A program made the translations under genes and the position numbers. The notes beneath the pieces were generated by a model that worked only from the letters and a program-made list of their open reading frames with translations, was not told the DNA's origin and searched no databases. Shown here one piece after another: positions 42,419 through 51,853 of a DNA stretch of 52,213 nt. The stretch is taken from positions 1 to 52,213 of the forward strand of contig JAJZVW010000022.1 in NCBI GenBank assembly GCA_021847015.1, in the 5' to 3' direction. This DNA comes from Pseudomonadota bacterium (GTDB taxonomy: Bacteria > Pseudomonadota > Alphaproteobacteria > Rhodospirillales > Magnetospirillaceae). Position 1 is the first letter of the stretch, and each line of letters begins with the position of its first letter.

Positions 42419-42495
42419 TGGTCGGAGTGAGAGGATTCGAACCTCCGGCCCCTACGTCCCGAACGTAGTGCTCTACCAGGCTGAGCTACACTCCG
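42419..42495 (-). tRNA. tRNA-Pro (anticodon CGG)
   Basis: A 77-nt gene with a 7-bp acceptor stem (CGGAGTG/CACTCCG), a D-arm with GCTCAGCCTGGTAGAGC, an anticodon stem ACTACG around loop TTCGGGA (anticodon CGG), a T-arm GGAGGTTCGAATCCTC, discriminator A and an encoded CCA end. Confidence 0.95.
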
Positions 42496-42564
42496 TCGGC
42501 TTTGGAGGCGCCCCTTATAGCGCCAACGACCGGAGCCTGCAAAGGGATTTTAAGCCCAAAGTCA

Positions 42565-43668
42565 TCAAGCCCGGGCGGATTCCGGCAGGAGGGCCGATAC
42601 CACCGTTCCCCGGTTCGGGCGCGACCGCAGCGAGAGCTTCGCCCCCAGGAGCGACGCCGTCTTGCGCACCACGGCGAGGCCCAGGCCGGCGCCTTTGGCA
42701 CTGTCCCGCTCCACATTGGCCACCTGGAAGAACTCGTCGAAGACGGCCTCCTGATATTCGGGCGCGATGCCGATGCCCGTGTCCCAGACCTGGAAAAGCG
42801 GACGTCCGCCCCGCATGCGGCACGTCACCAGCACCCGCCCCAGATCCGTATAGCGGATGGCATTCGCCACCAGATTGTCGAGTATGCGCGCCAGCAGGAC
42901 CGGATCGACGACGACGCTGGGCACATTGGTCCTCAAATTCAGCCGCAAGCCCTTGGCCTCGGCGAAGGGGCGGTGACGGGATTCGATGGCGCTGAAAAGC
43001 TCGGCCACGTCCGTCGCTTGCGGTTTGGGTATGGTGACGCCCGCCTCCAAGGTGGAAATGTCCAACAGCGATTGCAACAGCGTTTCGCCTGCCGACATAG
43101 CGACATCCATCTGACGGACGATTGCGGCCGTCGCGGGATCGGTGACCTTTCCCTGCAAGACGGTCTGGTAGAGGCGCAGCGCCTGGTAAGGCTGCCGCAG
43201 GTCGTGGCTGGCCGCGGCGAGGAACCGGGACTTCGCCTCGTTCGCCTGTTCCGCCGCGCGCCGCGCCCGCTCCAACTCGCGGCTGGTGCGGACGTAATCG
43301 CGGTAGTAGCGGTGCATGGCGTCGATGGCTAGGCAGACGATCGTCTCCCCCACCACGTAGATGGCCATCGCCGAGTAGGCGTTCGTGTAGACGCGCGGCG
43401 GATAGAACCACAGCAGCGACGCCCCGGCACCCGCGATGGTCACCAGCATCCCCGGCCCGAATCCGCCGATCAGCGCGGCCAGCGCGATCATCGGAAAGAA
43501 GGTGACGAAAGGGATGCCGCCGGTTTGCGGGGCCAGCGCCATGCGCAGGGCGATGGCGACGAGGACGAGGACGACGGCCACGACATAATGGATGACGCGG
43601 TTGCCGGCCCAGTCGATTACCCCCACCCATTTGCCAAAGATTTTCTCGACAGCCTCGATGACCGGCAT
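42565..43668 (-). CDS. Membrane histidine kinase with a DUF4118-type sensor
   Basis: This 367-residue protein starts at ATG 43668 behind GGAGGCGGA; the frame extends further but without a ribosome-binding site. Residues 25-115 hold three to four close hydrophobic segments (VVAVVLVLVAIALRMAL, FFPMIALAALIGGFGPGM) like the KdpD/DUF4118 domain. The kinase core follows: H155 (AAASHDLRQPYQALRL), N-box LVANAIRYTD, G1 WDTGIGIAP and G2 GAGLGLAVV. There is no receiver domain. A partner regulator is not adjacent; the two LuxR-type genes at 49.5-51.1 kb are candidates. Confidence 0.85.
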   Translation of the reverse strand: MPVIEAVEKIFGKWVGVIDWAGNRVIHYVVAVVLVLVAIALRMALAPQTGGIPFVTFFPMIALAALIGGFGPGMLVTIAGAGASLLWFYPPRVYTNAYSAMAIYVVGETIVCLAIDAMHRYYRDYVRTSRELERARRAAEQANEAKSRFLAAASHDLRQPYQALRLYQTVLQGKVTDPATAAIVRQMDVAMSAGETLLQSLLDISTLEAGVTIPKPQATDVAELFSAIESRHRPFAEAKGLRLNLRTNVPSVVVDPVLLARILDNLVANAIRYTDLGRVLVTCRMRGGRPLFQVWDTGIGIAPEYQEAVFDEFFQVANVERDSAKGAGLGLAVVRKTASLLGAKLSLRSRPNRGTVVSALLPESARA

Positions 43669-43761
43669 TCCGCCTCCACGGCCCCGGCAGGATGCTGTTC
43701 GCCCTGCCGGCCCAACTCCCTTTCCTGAAATGATTTTCCCGCAAGCGGGTTGCAAGACGAC

Positions 43762-43797
43762 GAAACCCCCTGCCGCCATTTGGCGGCAGGGGGTTTC
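43762..43797 (-). terminator. Hairpin terminator after glnA
   Basis: GAAACCCCCTGCCGCC (43762-43777) and GGCGGCAGGGGGTTTC (43782-43797) form a perfect 16-bp stem with a 4-nt loop, 60 nt after the glnA stop. The U-run (TTTC) is part of the stem. It separates glnA from the convergent-side kinase transcript. Confidence 0.75.
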
Positions 43798-43856
43798 CCG
43801 ACGTTTTGCCCGGTCCCACGCCGCCCGTTTCCGGACGGCGGGACGCCGGGATTAGG

Positions 43857-45269
43857 TCAGACCGAGTAGTACATCTGGAATTCGACCGGATGCGGGGTGT
43901 GCTCGAAGCGGTAGACTTCCTCGTACTTGAGCTCGATGTAGCTCTCGATGAACTCCTTCGAGAACACGTCGCCCTTGCACAGGAAGTCGTTGTCGGCCCG
44001 CAGGCTTTCCAGCGCGTCACGCAGGGAGCCGCACACGGTCGGAACCTGCTTGAGCTCTTCCGGCGGCAGGTCGTACAGGTTCTTGTCCATGGGATCGCCG
44101 GGATGGATCTTGTTGGCGATACCGTCCAGGCCGGCCATCAGCATGGCGGAAAAGGCCAGATAGGGGTTCGCGCCCGGATCGGGGAAACGGACCTCGACGC
44201 GCTTACCCTTCGGGCTGGCCGAGTAGGGGATACGGCAGGAGGCGGAACGGTTGCGGGCCGAGTAGGCCAGCAGCACCGGGGCCTCGAAGCCGGGGATCAG
44301 GCGCTTGTAGCTGTTGGTCAGCGGGTTGGTGAAGGCGTTGAGAGCCTTGGCGTGCTTGATGATGCCGCCGATGTAGTACAGCGCGGTATCCGACAGGTCG
44401 GCATAGCCCGAACCGGCGAACAAGGGCTTGCCGCCCTTCCAGATCGACTGGTGGACGTGCATGCCCGAGCCGTTGTCGCCGGAGATCGGCTTCGGCATGA
44501 ACGTCGCCGACTTGCCGTAGGACGCGGCCACGTTATGGACCACGTACTTGTAGATCTGGATCCAGTCGGCGGCCTGCACCATGTGGCCGAACTTCACGCC
44601 CAGTTCGGACTGGGACGGCGCCACCTCGTGGTGGTGCTTCTCGACCGGCAGGCCCATGTCGCCCATCACGGTCAACATCTCGGCGCGCATATCGACCTGG
44701 CTGTCGACCGGCGGCACCGGGAAGTAGCCGCCCTTGACGCCGGGACGGTGGCCCAGGTTGCCCTCGGGGAACTCGCGGCCCGACGCGTACGGGCCTTCCT
44801 CGGAGTCGAGCCGGTACATGGCCGTGTTCATGCCGACTTCGTAGCGCACGTCGTCGAACACGAAAAATTCGGCTTCGGGGCCGAAGAAGGTGGCGTCGCC
44901 GGCGCCCGACGACTTCACGTACATCTCGGCGCGCTTGGCGATCGAACGCGGATCGCGGTCATAGAGCTGGCCGGTGGCCGGCTCGACGATATCGCAGAAC
45001 AGGATTAGCTGCGACTGGGCCGCGAACGGGTCCATGCAGGCCGACGAGCAGTCGGGACGCAGGATCATGTCGGACTCGTTGATGCTCTTCCACCCCGCGA
45101 TGGACGAGCCGTCGAACATGATGCCGTCGGTGAGCATCTCCGCGTCCACGGTGGAGACGTGCTGGGCGGTGTGCTGCCACTTGCCGCGCGGGTCGGTGAA
45201 GCGGAAATCGACGTACTTGACGTCGTTTTCCTTGATCATCTCAAGGACCTTTTTAACGTGGTCGGACAT
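43857..45269 (-). CDS. glnA: Glutamine synthetase type I
   Basis: This 470-residue protein has the full length and family motifs: the N-terminal [12 protein letters not shown], the catalytic FDGSSIAGW, the ATP-binding [12 protein letters not shown], the [10 protein letters not shown] segment and the adenylylation site NLYDLPPEE. It condenses ammonia and glutamate with ATP in the cytoplasm. It lies downstream of glnB, 88 nt away, probably in the same transcript, and activity should be controlled by adenylylation of the Tyr in NLYDLPPEE, in which PII takes part. Confidence 0.95.
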   Translation of the reverse strand: MSDHVKKVLEMIKENDVKYVDFRFTDPRGKWQHTAQHVSTVDAEMLTDGIMFDGSSIAGWKSINESDMILRPDCSSACMDPFAAQSQLILFCDIVEPATGQLYDRDPRSIAKRAEMYVKSSGAGDATFFGPEAEFFVFDDVRYEVGMNTAMYRLDSEEGPYASGREFPEGNLGHRPGVKGGYFPVPPVDSQVDMRAEMLTVMGDMGLPVEKHHHEVAPSQSELGVKFGHMVQAADWIQIYKYVVHNVAASYGKSATFMPKPISGDNGSGMHVHQSIWKGGKPLFAGSGYADLSDTALYYIGGIIKHAKALNAFTNPLTNSYKRLIPGFEAPVLLAYSARNRSASCRIPYSASPKGKRVEVRFPDPGANPYLAFSAMLMAGLDGIANKIHPGDPMDKNLYDLPPEELKQVPTVCGSLRDALESLRADNDFLCKGDVFSKEFIESYIELKYEEVYRFEHTPHPVEFQMYYSV

Positions 45270-45357
45270 TGGTCACGTTCCTGCAGTTTGAAGTTGAGAA
45301 ACCGGATGACGGATATGACGTCCCACCCGGCCGCCCGCCCTTCGGCGCGGCGGCCCG

Positions 45358-45770
<413 letters not shown>

Positions 45771-45971
45771 GTTCGGCCACCAGGAAAAACAGCCAGGACC
45801 TGCCGGTGCTTACGGGGATATTGCCCACTTTTAGAGCGTTTATCGCCCATTTTTTAAGCTGCCACTCCGCCGCCATCCCGGCCGGACGGGATGGGCGCCC
45901 GCACCCCGCCCCTTGACCCGCCGGGGCTTGCGCTGGTTGTGTAGGCACCGCCGCTGAACGAAGGGACCAGG

Positions 45972-47018
45972 ATGTCCACCCATTTCCATGCCGCACGGCA
46001 CGAATCCCGGCCGTCGCCGCGCACCCCCGCCGCCACGCCCCTGCCCGCCCACGGCGGCGATCTGGCCGCGGCGGAAGCGCGCTGGGGACGGCCCGGGCGC
46101 GGCTGGCTCGACCTTTCCACCGGCATCAATCCGATCCCCTACCCGGTGCCACCCTTCGCGCCCGAGACCTGGGCCCGGCTCCCCGGCAGCGCCGAGGAGC
46201 ACGGGCTCCGCCATGCCGCCGCGCGGCGCTACGGCGCCCCCAGTCCCGAGGCGGTGGTGGCCGCCCCCGGCACCAGCGCCGTGATCCGGGCCTTGCCGAG
46301 GTTGCGGGCGCCGTGCCGGGTCGCGGTGGTGGGGCCGACCTATGGCGAACACGCGCCGGCTTGGGCGACAATGGGGCACGACGTCTATGAGGTTTCCTCT
46401 CTCGACGCCGTCGGCCGCGCCGACGTGGTCGTGGTGGTCAACCCCAACAATCCCGATGGCCGCATCGTCCCCCGGGGCCCCCTCGAAGCCCTCGCGGACC
46501 GGCTGGCGGCGAAGGGCGGCCTGCTGGTGGTGGACGAGGCGTTCGCCGATTGCACTCCTGCGGCATCGGTGCTGCCCGGCCTGCGCCCGGGCTTGATGGT
46601 GCTGCGCTCCTTCGGGAAATTCTACGGCCTCGCCGGGTTGCGTCTGGGGTTCGCCCTGGGGCTGCCGGAGACCATGGCCCCACTGGCCGAGGCCTTGGGG
46701 CCATGGGCGGTGGCTGGTCCGGCACTGGCGATCGGGACGCGGGCCCTGGAGGACATTGGCTGGGCGGCCGCCGCGCTCGCCCGCCTGGAAAACATGGCTT
46801 GGCGGCTCGACGGCGTTCTGGCCGACCGGAACCTGGAGGTTGTCGGCGGCACGCCCCTGTTCCGCTTGGCCCGCCACCGCGATGCCCGTGCCGTTTGGGA
46901 GCGGCTGGGGCGTGCCGGCATCCTGGCGCGGGCATTTGCGGACGATCCCCATCTCTTGCGCTTCGGCCTTCCGGCCGACGACATCGCCCTCGGCCGGCTG
47001 GCGCAGGCGCTGGCCTGA
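45972..47018 (+). CDS. cobD: CobD-type L-threonine-O-3-phosphate decarboxylase / aminotransferase
   Basis: This 348-residue protein has the type I PLP fold: GWLDLSTGINPIPYP at the N-terminus (typical of CobD/CobC), VVVVNPNNPDGRIVP for pyridoxal contact, DEAFADCTPA and the Schiff-base Lys in LRSFGKFYGLAGLRLGFALG. CobD makes (R)-1-amino-2-propanol phosphate, the linker of cobalamin. An HDLAAAE-like start (HGGDLAAAEARWG) is also typical of this family. The gene appears alone; I do not see a full cobalamin riboswitch before it. Confidence 0.85.
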   Translation: MSTHFHAARHESRPSPRTPAATPLPAHGGDLAAAEARWGRPGRGWLDLSTGINPIPYPVPPFAPETWARLPGSAEEHGLRHAAARRYGAPSPEAVVAAPGTSAVIRALPRLRAPCRVAVVGPTYGEHAPAWATMGHDVYEVSSLDAVGRADVVVVVNPNNPDGRIVPRGPLEALADRLAAKGGLLVVDEAFADCTPAASVLPGLRPGLMVLRSFGKFYGLAGLRLGFALGLPETMAPLAEALGPWAVAGPALAIGTRALEDIGWAAAALARLENMAWRLDGVLADRNLEVVGGTPLFRLARHRDARAVWERLGRAGILARAFADDPHLLRFGLPADDIALGRLAQALA

Positions 47019-47028
47019 TACCGGCGTC

Positions 47029-48954
47029 CTACCGCCCGAGGGCGTCGGCGAGCATGGAGCGCAGGCGCAAAGGGTCAAGCGGCTTGCGAAGAACCAGGAA
47101 CTCGAGGCCTAGGCCACAGCCGCCCGGAACTTCGGTGTCGCCGGTAAACAGAAATGCCGGCGCCGGCGCACCGGTATGCGCACGCACGGCGCGGATGGCC
47201 TCCACCCCCGCGCCCGGCTCATGGAGATGCAGGTCGGCGAGGATCACGTCGGGCGTAAGCTTTCCCGCCACCAGGATTTCCAGCGCCTTGTCCGCCGTGG
47301 CCGCGACCACCGGCTGGCATCCCCAGTCGGTGAGTATCATTTCCAGCCCTTCCTGGATGTCGGGGTCGTCGTCGATGACCACGACGGTGGCGCCCGCAAT
47401 ATCGCGTATCCCCTCCTCTTCTTCGGCCGGCGCGGCCGCGGCCGGTCTCGCTTCCTCGGCCAGGGGAACGGCGACGGAAAAGCACGAGCCCCGCTTCCCC
47501 ATCGAGCGAACGTCCAGGCGATGGTTGAGCAGGCGCGCCAGGCGCTGGACGATGGACAACCCCAACCCCACGCCTGTGGTGCGCCCGCCCACCGTCGGCG
47601 ATGCGCCTTGGCGAAATTCGCGGAATATTTCCAGCCGCCGGCTTTCCGGTATGCCCGGGCCGGTATCGCATACCGATGCCCACACCTCGCCGCCTTTCCG
47701 ACGCGCGCCCACCACGATGTGCCCCTCGCGGGTATAGCGGATGGCGTTCGACAGGAAGTTGCCGAGAATGCGCGCGAGCAGCCCGGGGTCCGATCGGACC
47801 GTGGCCGACGACGCCACCACGGACAGCCTCAAGCCGGCAGCGTCGGCCTGTGAACCGTAGGTGGCCTCCAGCTGCTCGAAAACATCGTTGAGCACGAACA
47901 CGCGCGGCTCCGCCTTCATCACCCCGGCATCCAGCTTGGACATGTCCATCAACGCGTCGAACATTTCCTCCATACCCCGCAACGCCAACTTGCAGGACTG
48001 CATGATCGAACGGGCCTGGGCGCTCTGCAGATGGGGGTCGAGAGCCGACGCGAACAGCGCCAATGCCTGGAGCGGCTGCCGCAGATCGTGGCTGGCCGCG
48101 GCGAGAAACCGCATCCGGGCGCGGATGGTCTTCTCGGCTTCCTCGTTGGCCTGGGTAAGGGCCTGCTCCTTGCGCTTGAGTTCCGTGACGTCCTGGAACA
48201 CCAGGAGATACAGCGCCTCGTCGCGGACGCTGAACGGCTGGGCCGAGGCCAGCATCCAAAGCACCTGCCCGTCCGCGCAACGGATGCGCATCTCCTCGCG
48301 CCACGCCGGTCCGTCGGCACTCAGCATGCCGCGCAGCCGGGCGCCCCCGTTGCCGTCGGCCGTCGCGAACTGGGTGACGTCGCGGCCGGACAGCGCGCCG
48401 GAAGCCACGCCCAGGGTGCGATGGGCGCTGGCATTGGCCTGGACGATGATGCCGCCCGGCTGAATGAGAAGCATGGGCAGGGGCACGGCGTCGATGACGG
48501 CCCTCAGCCGCTCTTCGCTCCGCCGCGAAGCCTCTTCGGAGCGACGGCATTCCGTGATGTCCGCCAGCACGCCGACGAACGCCACCGGAATCCCCGACGG
48601 CGCGAGCACCGGTCGCACCTGCACCCGCATCCAGAACGGTTCGCCCGTCTTCCGGTAATTGACCAGTTCGACCGTGGCATCACGGCCATCGGCAACGGCG
48701 GACCGCAGGCAGGCGATCGCCGCCGGGTCCGTGGCCGGCCCCTGCAGGCGCCGTAACGATTGGCCCTCCAATTCCTCCGAACGGTAGCCGGTGATCCTGG
48801 TGAATTCCGCGTTGGCGTAGACCAGGGGATTGTCCGGCCGCCGGGGGTCGGTGACGACGATTGCGACCGGTGCCAGGTCGAGAGCCGGAATCAGATCGCC
48901 TATGTCCTTGCGCGATCCGCCCCAGCCTCCATCGGTCCGCTCCGTTGCTACCAT
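47029..48954 (-). CDS. Hybrid histidine kinase with a LOV-like PAS domain lacking the photoactive Cys
   Basis: This 641-residue protein has no membrane segment. The first sensor domain (about 25-135) follows the LOV pattern: NPLVYANAEFTRITGYRSEE, GQSLRRLQGPATDPAAI and VELVNYRKTGEPFWM. In photoactive LOV domains the second stretch is GRNCRFLQG; here residue 67, where the Cys should be, is Leu, and the Asn before it is Ser. A second PAS (about 150-258) follows, then a kinase core with H289 (AAASHDLRQPLQALAL), NFLSNAIRYTR, DTGPGIP and GVGLGLSIV. A receiver with VVIDDDPDI and DVILADLHL ends the protein. Start: ATG 48954. Confidence 0.88.
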   Translation of the reverse strand: MVATERTDGGWGGSRKDIGDLIPALDLAPVAIVVTDPRRPDNPLVYANAEFTRITGYRSEELEGQSLRRLQGPATDPAAIACLRSAVADGRDATVELVNYRKTGEPFWMRVQVRPVLAPSGIPVAFVGVLADITECRRSEEASRRSEERLRAVIDAVPLPMLLIQPGGIIVQANASAHRTLGVASGALSGRDVTQFATADGNGGARLRGMLSADGPAWREEMRIRCADGQVLWMLASAQPFSVRDEALYLLVFQDVTELKRKEQALTQANEEAEKTIRARMRFLAAASHDLRQPLQALALFASALDPHLQSAQARSIMQSCKLALRGMEEMFDALMDMSKLDAGVMKAEPRVFVLNDVFEQLEATYGSQADAAGLRLSVVASSATVRSDPGLLARILGNFLSNAIRYTREGHIVVGARRKGGEVWASVCDTGPGIPESRRLEIFREFRQGASPTVGGRTTGVGLGLSIVQRLARLLNHRLDVRSMGKRGSCFSVAVPLAEEARPAAAAPAEEEEGIRDIAGATVVVIDDDPDIQEGLEMILTDWGCQPVVAATADKALEILVAGKLTPDVILADLHLHEPGAGVEAIRAVRAHTGAPAPAFLFTGDTEVPGGCGLGLEFLVLRKPLDPLRLRSMLADALGR

Positions 48955-49310
48955 GAGACGATGCGTTTCCCCGACATCTCATCCATACGGCCAACATAGT
49001 GACGGCCGCGGCAGCGGTGTTGGACGCATCGGGATGAGGAACGACGGAAAGCCCGCCCTGGCCGTCAGTCCTGCCCATTGACGTCGCCGGAAGACATCGC
49101 ATCAATCTTCGGCCGTCTTCGCCGCTGAACGGGCTAATACCGGCGGAGCCCGCAAAAACGCATCGGCAATACCCCCAGAAGCGCCCCTTTCATTCGGCCT
49201 GGCCCATATACAGATGCTTTTCCGTGTTTCCATGCCGTCCGGCTATGGCGAAGGGTACGTCCCTCCCGAAAGCCGCCCGTCATCGGAAAGCCGCCAGGAG
49301 GGGCGACAAA
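48955..49310. other. Intergenic region between divergent regulatory genes
   Basis: These 356 bases separate the LOV-like kinase (minus) from the small ORF and LuxR gene (plus) and should hold both promoters. I see no gene and no strong dyad here. Confidence 0.4.
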
Positions 49311-49556
49311 ATGCTGCGAAACAGACAGCGCACGGGGAAGGAAACGATACGGTCGCCTTTCGGGTTGAAGGACGCGGGGGACGAACCTCGGCTCGGCGGG
49401 CTTGTCGGCACTGCCGTCTTCAATGGCTTTCCCCACGACCCGGAATGCCGCAGCCCTGCGCGCGAAGCCCTCGACCTCGACCCCGGCCCCGACCGGCGGC
49501 CGGGCGCGGAAATCCCGGGAGGATTCCGCATCCGCCGCCGGTTCCAGCTCAATTGA
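49311..49556 (+). CDS. Small ORF upstream of the LuxR-type regulator
   Basis: ATG 49311 follows AGGAGGGG by 7 nt, one of the best ribosome-binding sites in the region, and opens 81 residues (MLRNRQRTGKETIRSPFGLK...). The end is Arg/Pro-rich (GGFRIRRRFQLN). It stops 13 nt before the LuxR-type gene, so the two are probably cotranscribed. No family is recognised. The spacing and ribosome-binding site argue for translation; composition is not decisive. Confidence 0.5.
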   Translation: MLRNRQRTGKETIRSPFGLKDAGDEPRLGGLVGTAVFNGFPHDPECRSPAREALDLDPGPDRRPGAEIPGGFRIRRRFQLN

Positions 49557-49569
49557 TGAAGGTGGCGCC

Positions 49570-50301
49570 ATGACCGACGGGACCATGAACGCCGCGCCGC
49601 GGGCCCAACAGGCGCCGGTAGCGCTCGCCGTCGAAGACAGCCACATGGTGAGCGAGATCGTCGGCCGCTTCGAGCCCCAGGAGCGCAAGGAAATGCGCAT
49701 CCTCGAGGATCCCCGCCAACTGGTCGAACATCCCGAGGAATCACCGGGCGAGGTGACCATCATCTCCTACCCCGTGATGAAGCAGTTGGCCAAATACCAC
49801 CTCGACGAGCTCACCGAGTTTTGTGGGCGCAACAAGGTGGTCCTGCTGATCCGCAGCCCCGAATTCCTGGATTCGATCTCGTTCCTGGAATTCGTCGACG
49901 GGGTCATTTTCGCCGACGCGACGATGGAGCGGGTGCGGGACATCCTGCAATTGAGCAAGGCCGGCTATTCGATCCTGCCGTCGGCGGCGGTGATGGACAT
50001 CGTCACCGACCGGCTGCGCTGCGACACACTGCAAAAGCTTTCCCCCATCGAACTGTCCATCCTCGACCAGGTGCGCATGGCCAAGACGAACCGGGCGATC
50101 GCGCGATCCCTGGGACTGACCGAAGCCAATGTGAAGACGAAGGTCCGGGCCATCCTCAAGGCCCTGAAGTTCCAGAACCGCACGGAGGCAGCCGTATTCG
50201 CCGCCCGGCAAATCGAGCTGATCCGCCAGACCACCGCCACGCAGGGTCGCGAAAAGGGTGGGCCGCAGGCCGAGGAGAAAGGCGAGGGCCTGCCGCATTG
50301 A
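49570..50301 (+). CDS. LuxR-type regulator with a degenerate receiver domain
   Basis: This 243-residue protein starts at ATG 49570 (AAGGTGG upstream). The N-terminal 150 residues fold like a receiver (VALAVEDSHMVSEIVGRFEP, VTIISYPVMK, VVLLIRSPE) but the phospho-acceptor position is not Asp (ISYPV), so it is probably not phosphorylated. The C-terminal LuxR helix-turn-helix is clear: LSPIELSILDQVRMAKTNRA and then IARSLGLTEANVKTKVRAIL. It faces a NarL-type gene across a perfect palindrome. Ligand- or partner-controlled DNA binding is the likely mode. Confidence 0.8.
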   Translation: MTDGTMNAAPRAQQAPVALAVEDSHMVSEIVGRFEPQERKEMRILEDPRQLVEHPEESPGEVTIISYPVMKQLAKYHLDELTEFCGRNKVVLLIRSPEFLDSISFLEFVDGVIFADATMERVRDILQLSKAGYSILPSAAVMDIVTDRLRCDTLQKLSPIELSILDQVRMAKTNRAIARSLGLTEANVKTKVRAILKALKFQNRTEAAVFAARQIELIRQTTATQGREKGGPQAEEKGEGLPH

Positions 50302-50322
50302 TGCGGCCGAGAGCGAACAGAG

Positions 50323-50354
50323 CGTACCGCACGAAGCGCGCTTCGTGCGGTACG
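50323..50354. promoter_or_regulatory. 32-bp perfect palindrome between convergent regulator genes
   Basis: CGTACCGCACGAAGCG (50323-50338) is followed immediately by its exact complement CGCTTCGTGCGGTACG (50339-50354), with no spacer. It lies between the stop codons of the LuxR-type (50301) and NarL-type (50357) genes. It lacks a T-run. It may be a bidirectional 3' hairpin or a protein-binding site. Confidence 0.85.
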
Positions 50355-50356
50355 GC

Positions 50357-51103
50357 CTACACTCCCTGATTCAGATTGTATGGGGTCAGCTCGATGGCGC
50401 CGGATTGCGGCTGGCCGGAACCCGGGCCCCGGCGCGGGGTCAACGGAGCGTTTTCCGCCGACAGGCCGTTGTTCAGCGCCCAGATCGCCGCCTGGGTGCG
50501 ATTGGCGGCGTTGATCTTCTTGAGCACGCCCTTGAGATGGACCTTCACGGTCGCCTCGGTGATGCTGAGCTTCTTGGCGATCACCTTGTTGGGATGACCG
50601 TTGAGGAGGCACCGCAGAATCTGGATTTCCCGCTCCGACAATCCCTCCAGGTCCGGCGACGCGGCGGCCGGCCGATGGGTGTCCACCTGGCCGGAAATGA
50701 GCATCGCGGCCAGCCGGGTGGGAAAAACCTTTTCGCCCAGCAGCACCAGCTTGAGGGACTGCTTGAGGGCGTCGGGGGAAATATTCTTGAGGAGATAAGC
50801 GTCCGCTCCCGCCTCGAAGCAGCGGGCGAGGTTGTGGATGTTGCGAGTGCTGGCCGCAAGAACCACCAGCTTCAGTTCCGCGTATTTCTCCCTCATCTGT
50901 TGGAGCAGCGACATATCGTCGGCCCCGGCGTCGAATTCGACCAGGCAGATGCGCGGCTGGAGCCCCTGCTCAAGCTTCTGCATACCTTCGGCCATGCTGT
51001 CGGCCTCGTCGGAGATGAAAAAGGCCGAGCCGTCGAGAAGTTTCTTCAGGCCTTCCCTGAACAGCTTGTTCGCATCAATCAGAAGCATTTCCACATTTTG
51101 CAT
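50357..51103 (-). CDS. NarL/FixJ-family response regulator
   Basis: This 248-residue protein has a receiver (MQNVEMLLIDANKLFREGLK, phospho-Asp in ICLVEFDAGADD, Lys in YLLKNISPDALKQ) whose acidic pair is reduced to one Asp (IDAN instead of DDH). A LuxR helix-turn-helix follows: GLSEREIQILRCLLNGHPNK and then VIAKKLSITEATVKVHLKGV. The C-terminal tail is Pro/Gly-rich. It would bind DNA as a dimer. The cognate kinase is not adjacent on the strand; the hybrid kinase at 47029 is the nearest candidate. Confidence 0.87.
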   Translation of the reverse strand: MQNVEMLLIDANKLFREGLKKLLDGSAFFISDEADSMAEGMQKLEQGLQPRICLVEFDAGADDMSLLQQMREKYAELKLVVLAASTRNIHNLARCFEAGADAYLLKNISPDALKQSLKLVLLGEKVFPTRLAAMLISGQVDTHRPAAASPDLEGLSEREIQILRCLLNGHPNKVIAKKLSITEATVKVHLKGVLKKINAANRTQAAIWALNNGLSAENAPLTPRRGPGSGQPQSGAIELTPYNLNQGV

Positions 51104-51498
51104 GTGTAGTCCCCGTGCGTTGGAAGGCAGCCTTCAAGCAGCTTGGTCTTCTCAAAGCGAGCCCGCCAATGGCGAAGCCCCTCCCGCAAGTTGCGTCTTC
51201 TGACGACGTTATTTATCCGAGGGGGCGCCAACATCCCACCTTCTGCAGGAGGTAGGGACGCGTTCATAATCGGTATTGTCCGCGGCATCGGCCGTCCCAC
51301 TCTACCGAACAAGGCGTAACGTGGCGCACCGCACGGGGATGGCGCAGGATTTGGACGGCCGGGCGCGGGTCGTGCCCCTCCCACGGGCCACGATCATCCC
51401 CCGGGCGCGGAGTGGCACGCCAAGTGTGACGCGATGCCGACTGCGGCCGCCCCCAACGGAAAGGGCCCCGCCGTCGCCGGCGAAGCCCTTGAAAATCT
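51104..51498. other. Intergenic region before tRNA-His
   Basis: It contains the upstream region of the NarL-type gene. A minus-strand frame ending at 51079 overlaps the regulator start and has no ribosome-binding site. I see nothing else. Confidence 0.4.
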
Positions 51499-51575
51499 TG
51501 GGGCGAGAGACCGGAATCGAACCGGCGACATCCAGAACCACAATCTGGCGCTCTAACCAACTGAGCTACTCCCGC
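51499..51575 (-). tRNA. tRNA-His (anticodon GTG)
   Basis: The acceptor stem is GCGGGAG/CTCTCGC, with an encoded G at -1 (51576) opposite discriminator C, the identity pair of tRNA-His. The anticodon stem CCAGA/TCTGG encloses TTGTGGT (anticodon GTG), and the T-arm is GCCGGTTCGATTCCGGT. CCA is encoded. Confidence 0.93.
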
Positions 51576-51753
51576 CACAGGGAGGCGAGATGTTTACCGA
51601 ACGCCGCGCGCCGCAGTCAAGGACATTCGGCGGGTTTTGCCCCGGCGGCCGGGGCGGGCGCAGCGCGCGATCCGGCCCGCCATCGCGCGGCGGTGCTGTG
51701 GGAAATGCGGACCTTGAGGTACGCTCGGCACTCGCGCCGCCATCGGAAAAATG

Positions 51754-51776
51754 CCCTCCCCGCTGAGCGGGGAGGG
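51754..51776. other. Short hairpin upstream of the small gene
   Basis: CCCTCCCCGC (51754-51763) and GCGGGGAGGG (51767-51776) pair perfectly around TGA. A TTTTTT run follows about 20 nt later, too far for a standard terminator. It may be a terminator remnant or a small repeat. Confidence 0.5.
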
Positions 51777-51853
51777 CGAGGCGAAGCGCGAAGACGTTTT
51801 TTCTAGGCGACAAAGATTTTGGAATCGTGAACGCCGCAAGACTGAGGGCGAGA

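Noticed and set aside
45771-45820. A cobalamin-riboswitch-like string (GCCACCAGG... AGCCAGGACCTGCC) before cobD
   Set aside because: The 3' conserved element is suggestive, but the upstream half of the riboswitch is missing, because glnB and its promoter occupy that space. At most it is a relic.
51079-51267. A minus-strand frame of about 62 codons upstream of the NarL-type gene
   Set aside because: It has no ribosome-binding site, overlaps the regulator start and has no family feature.
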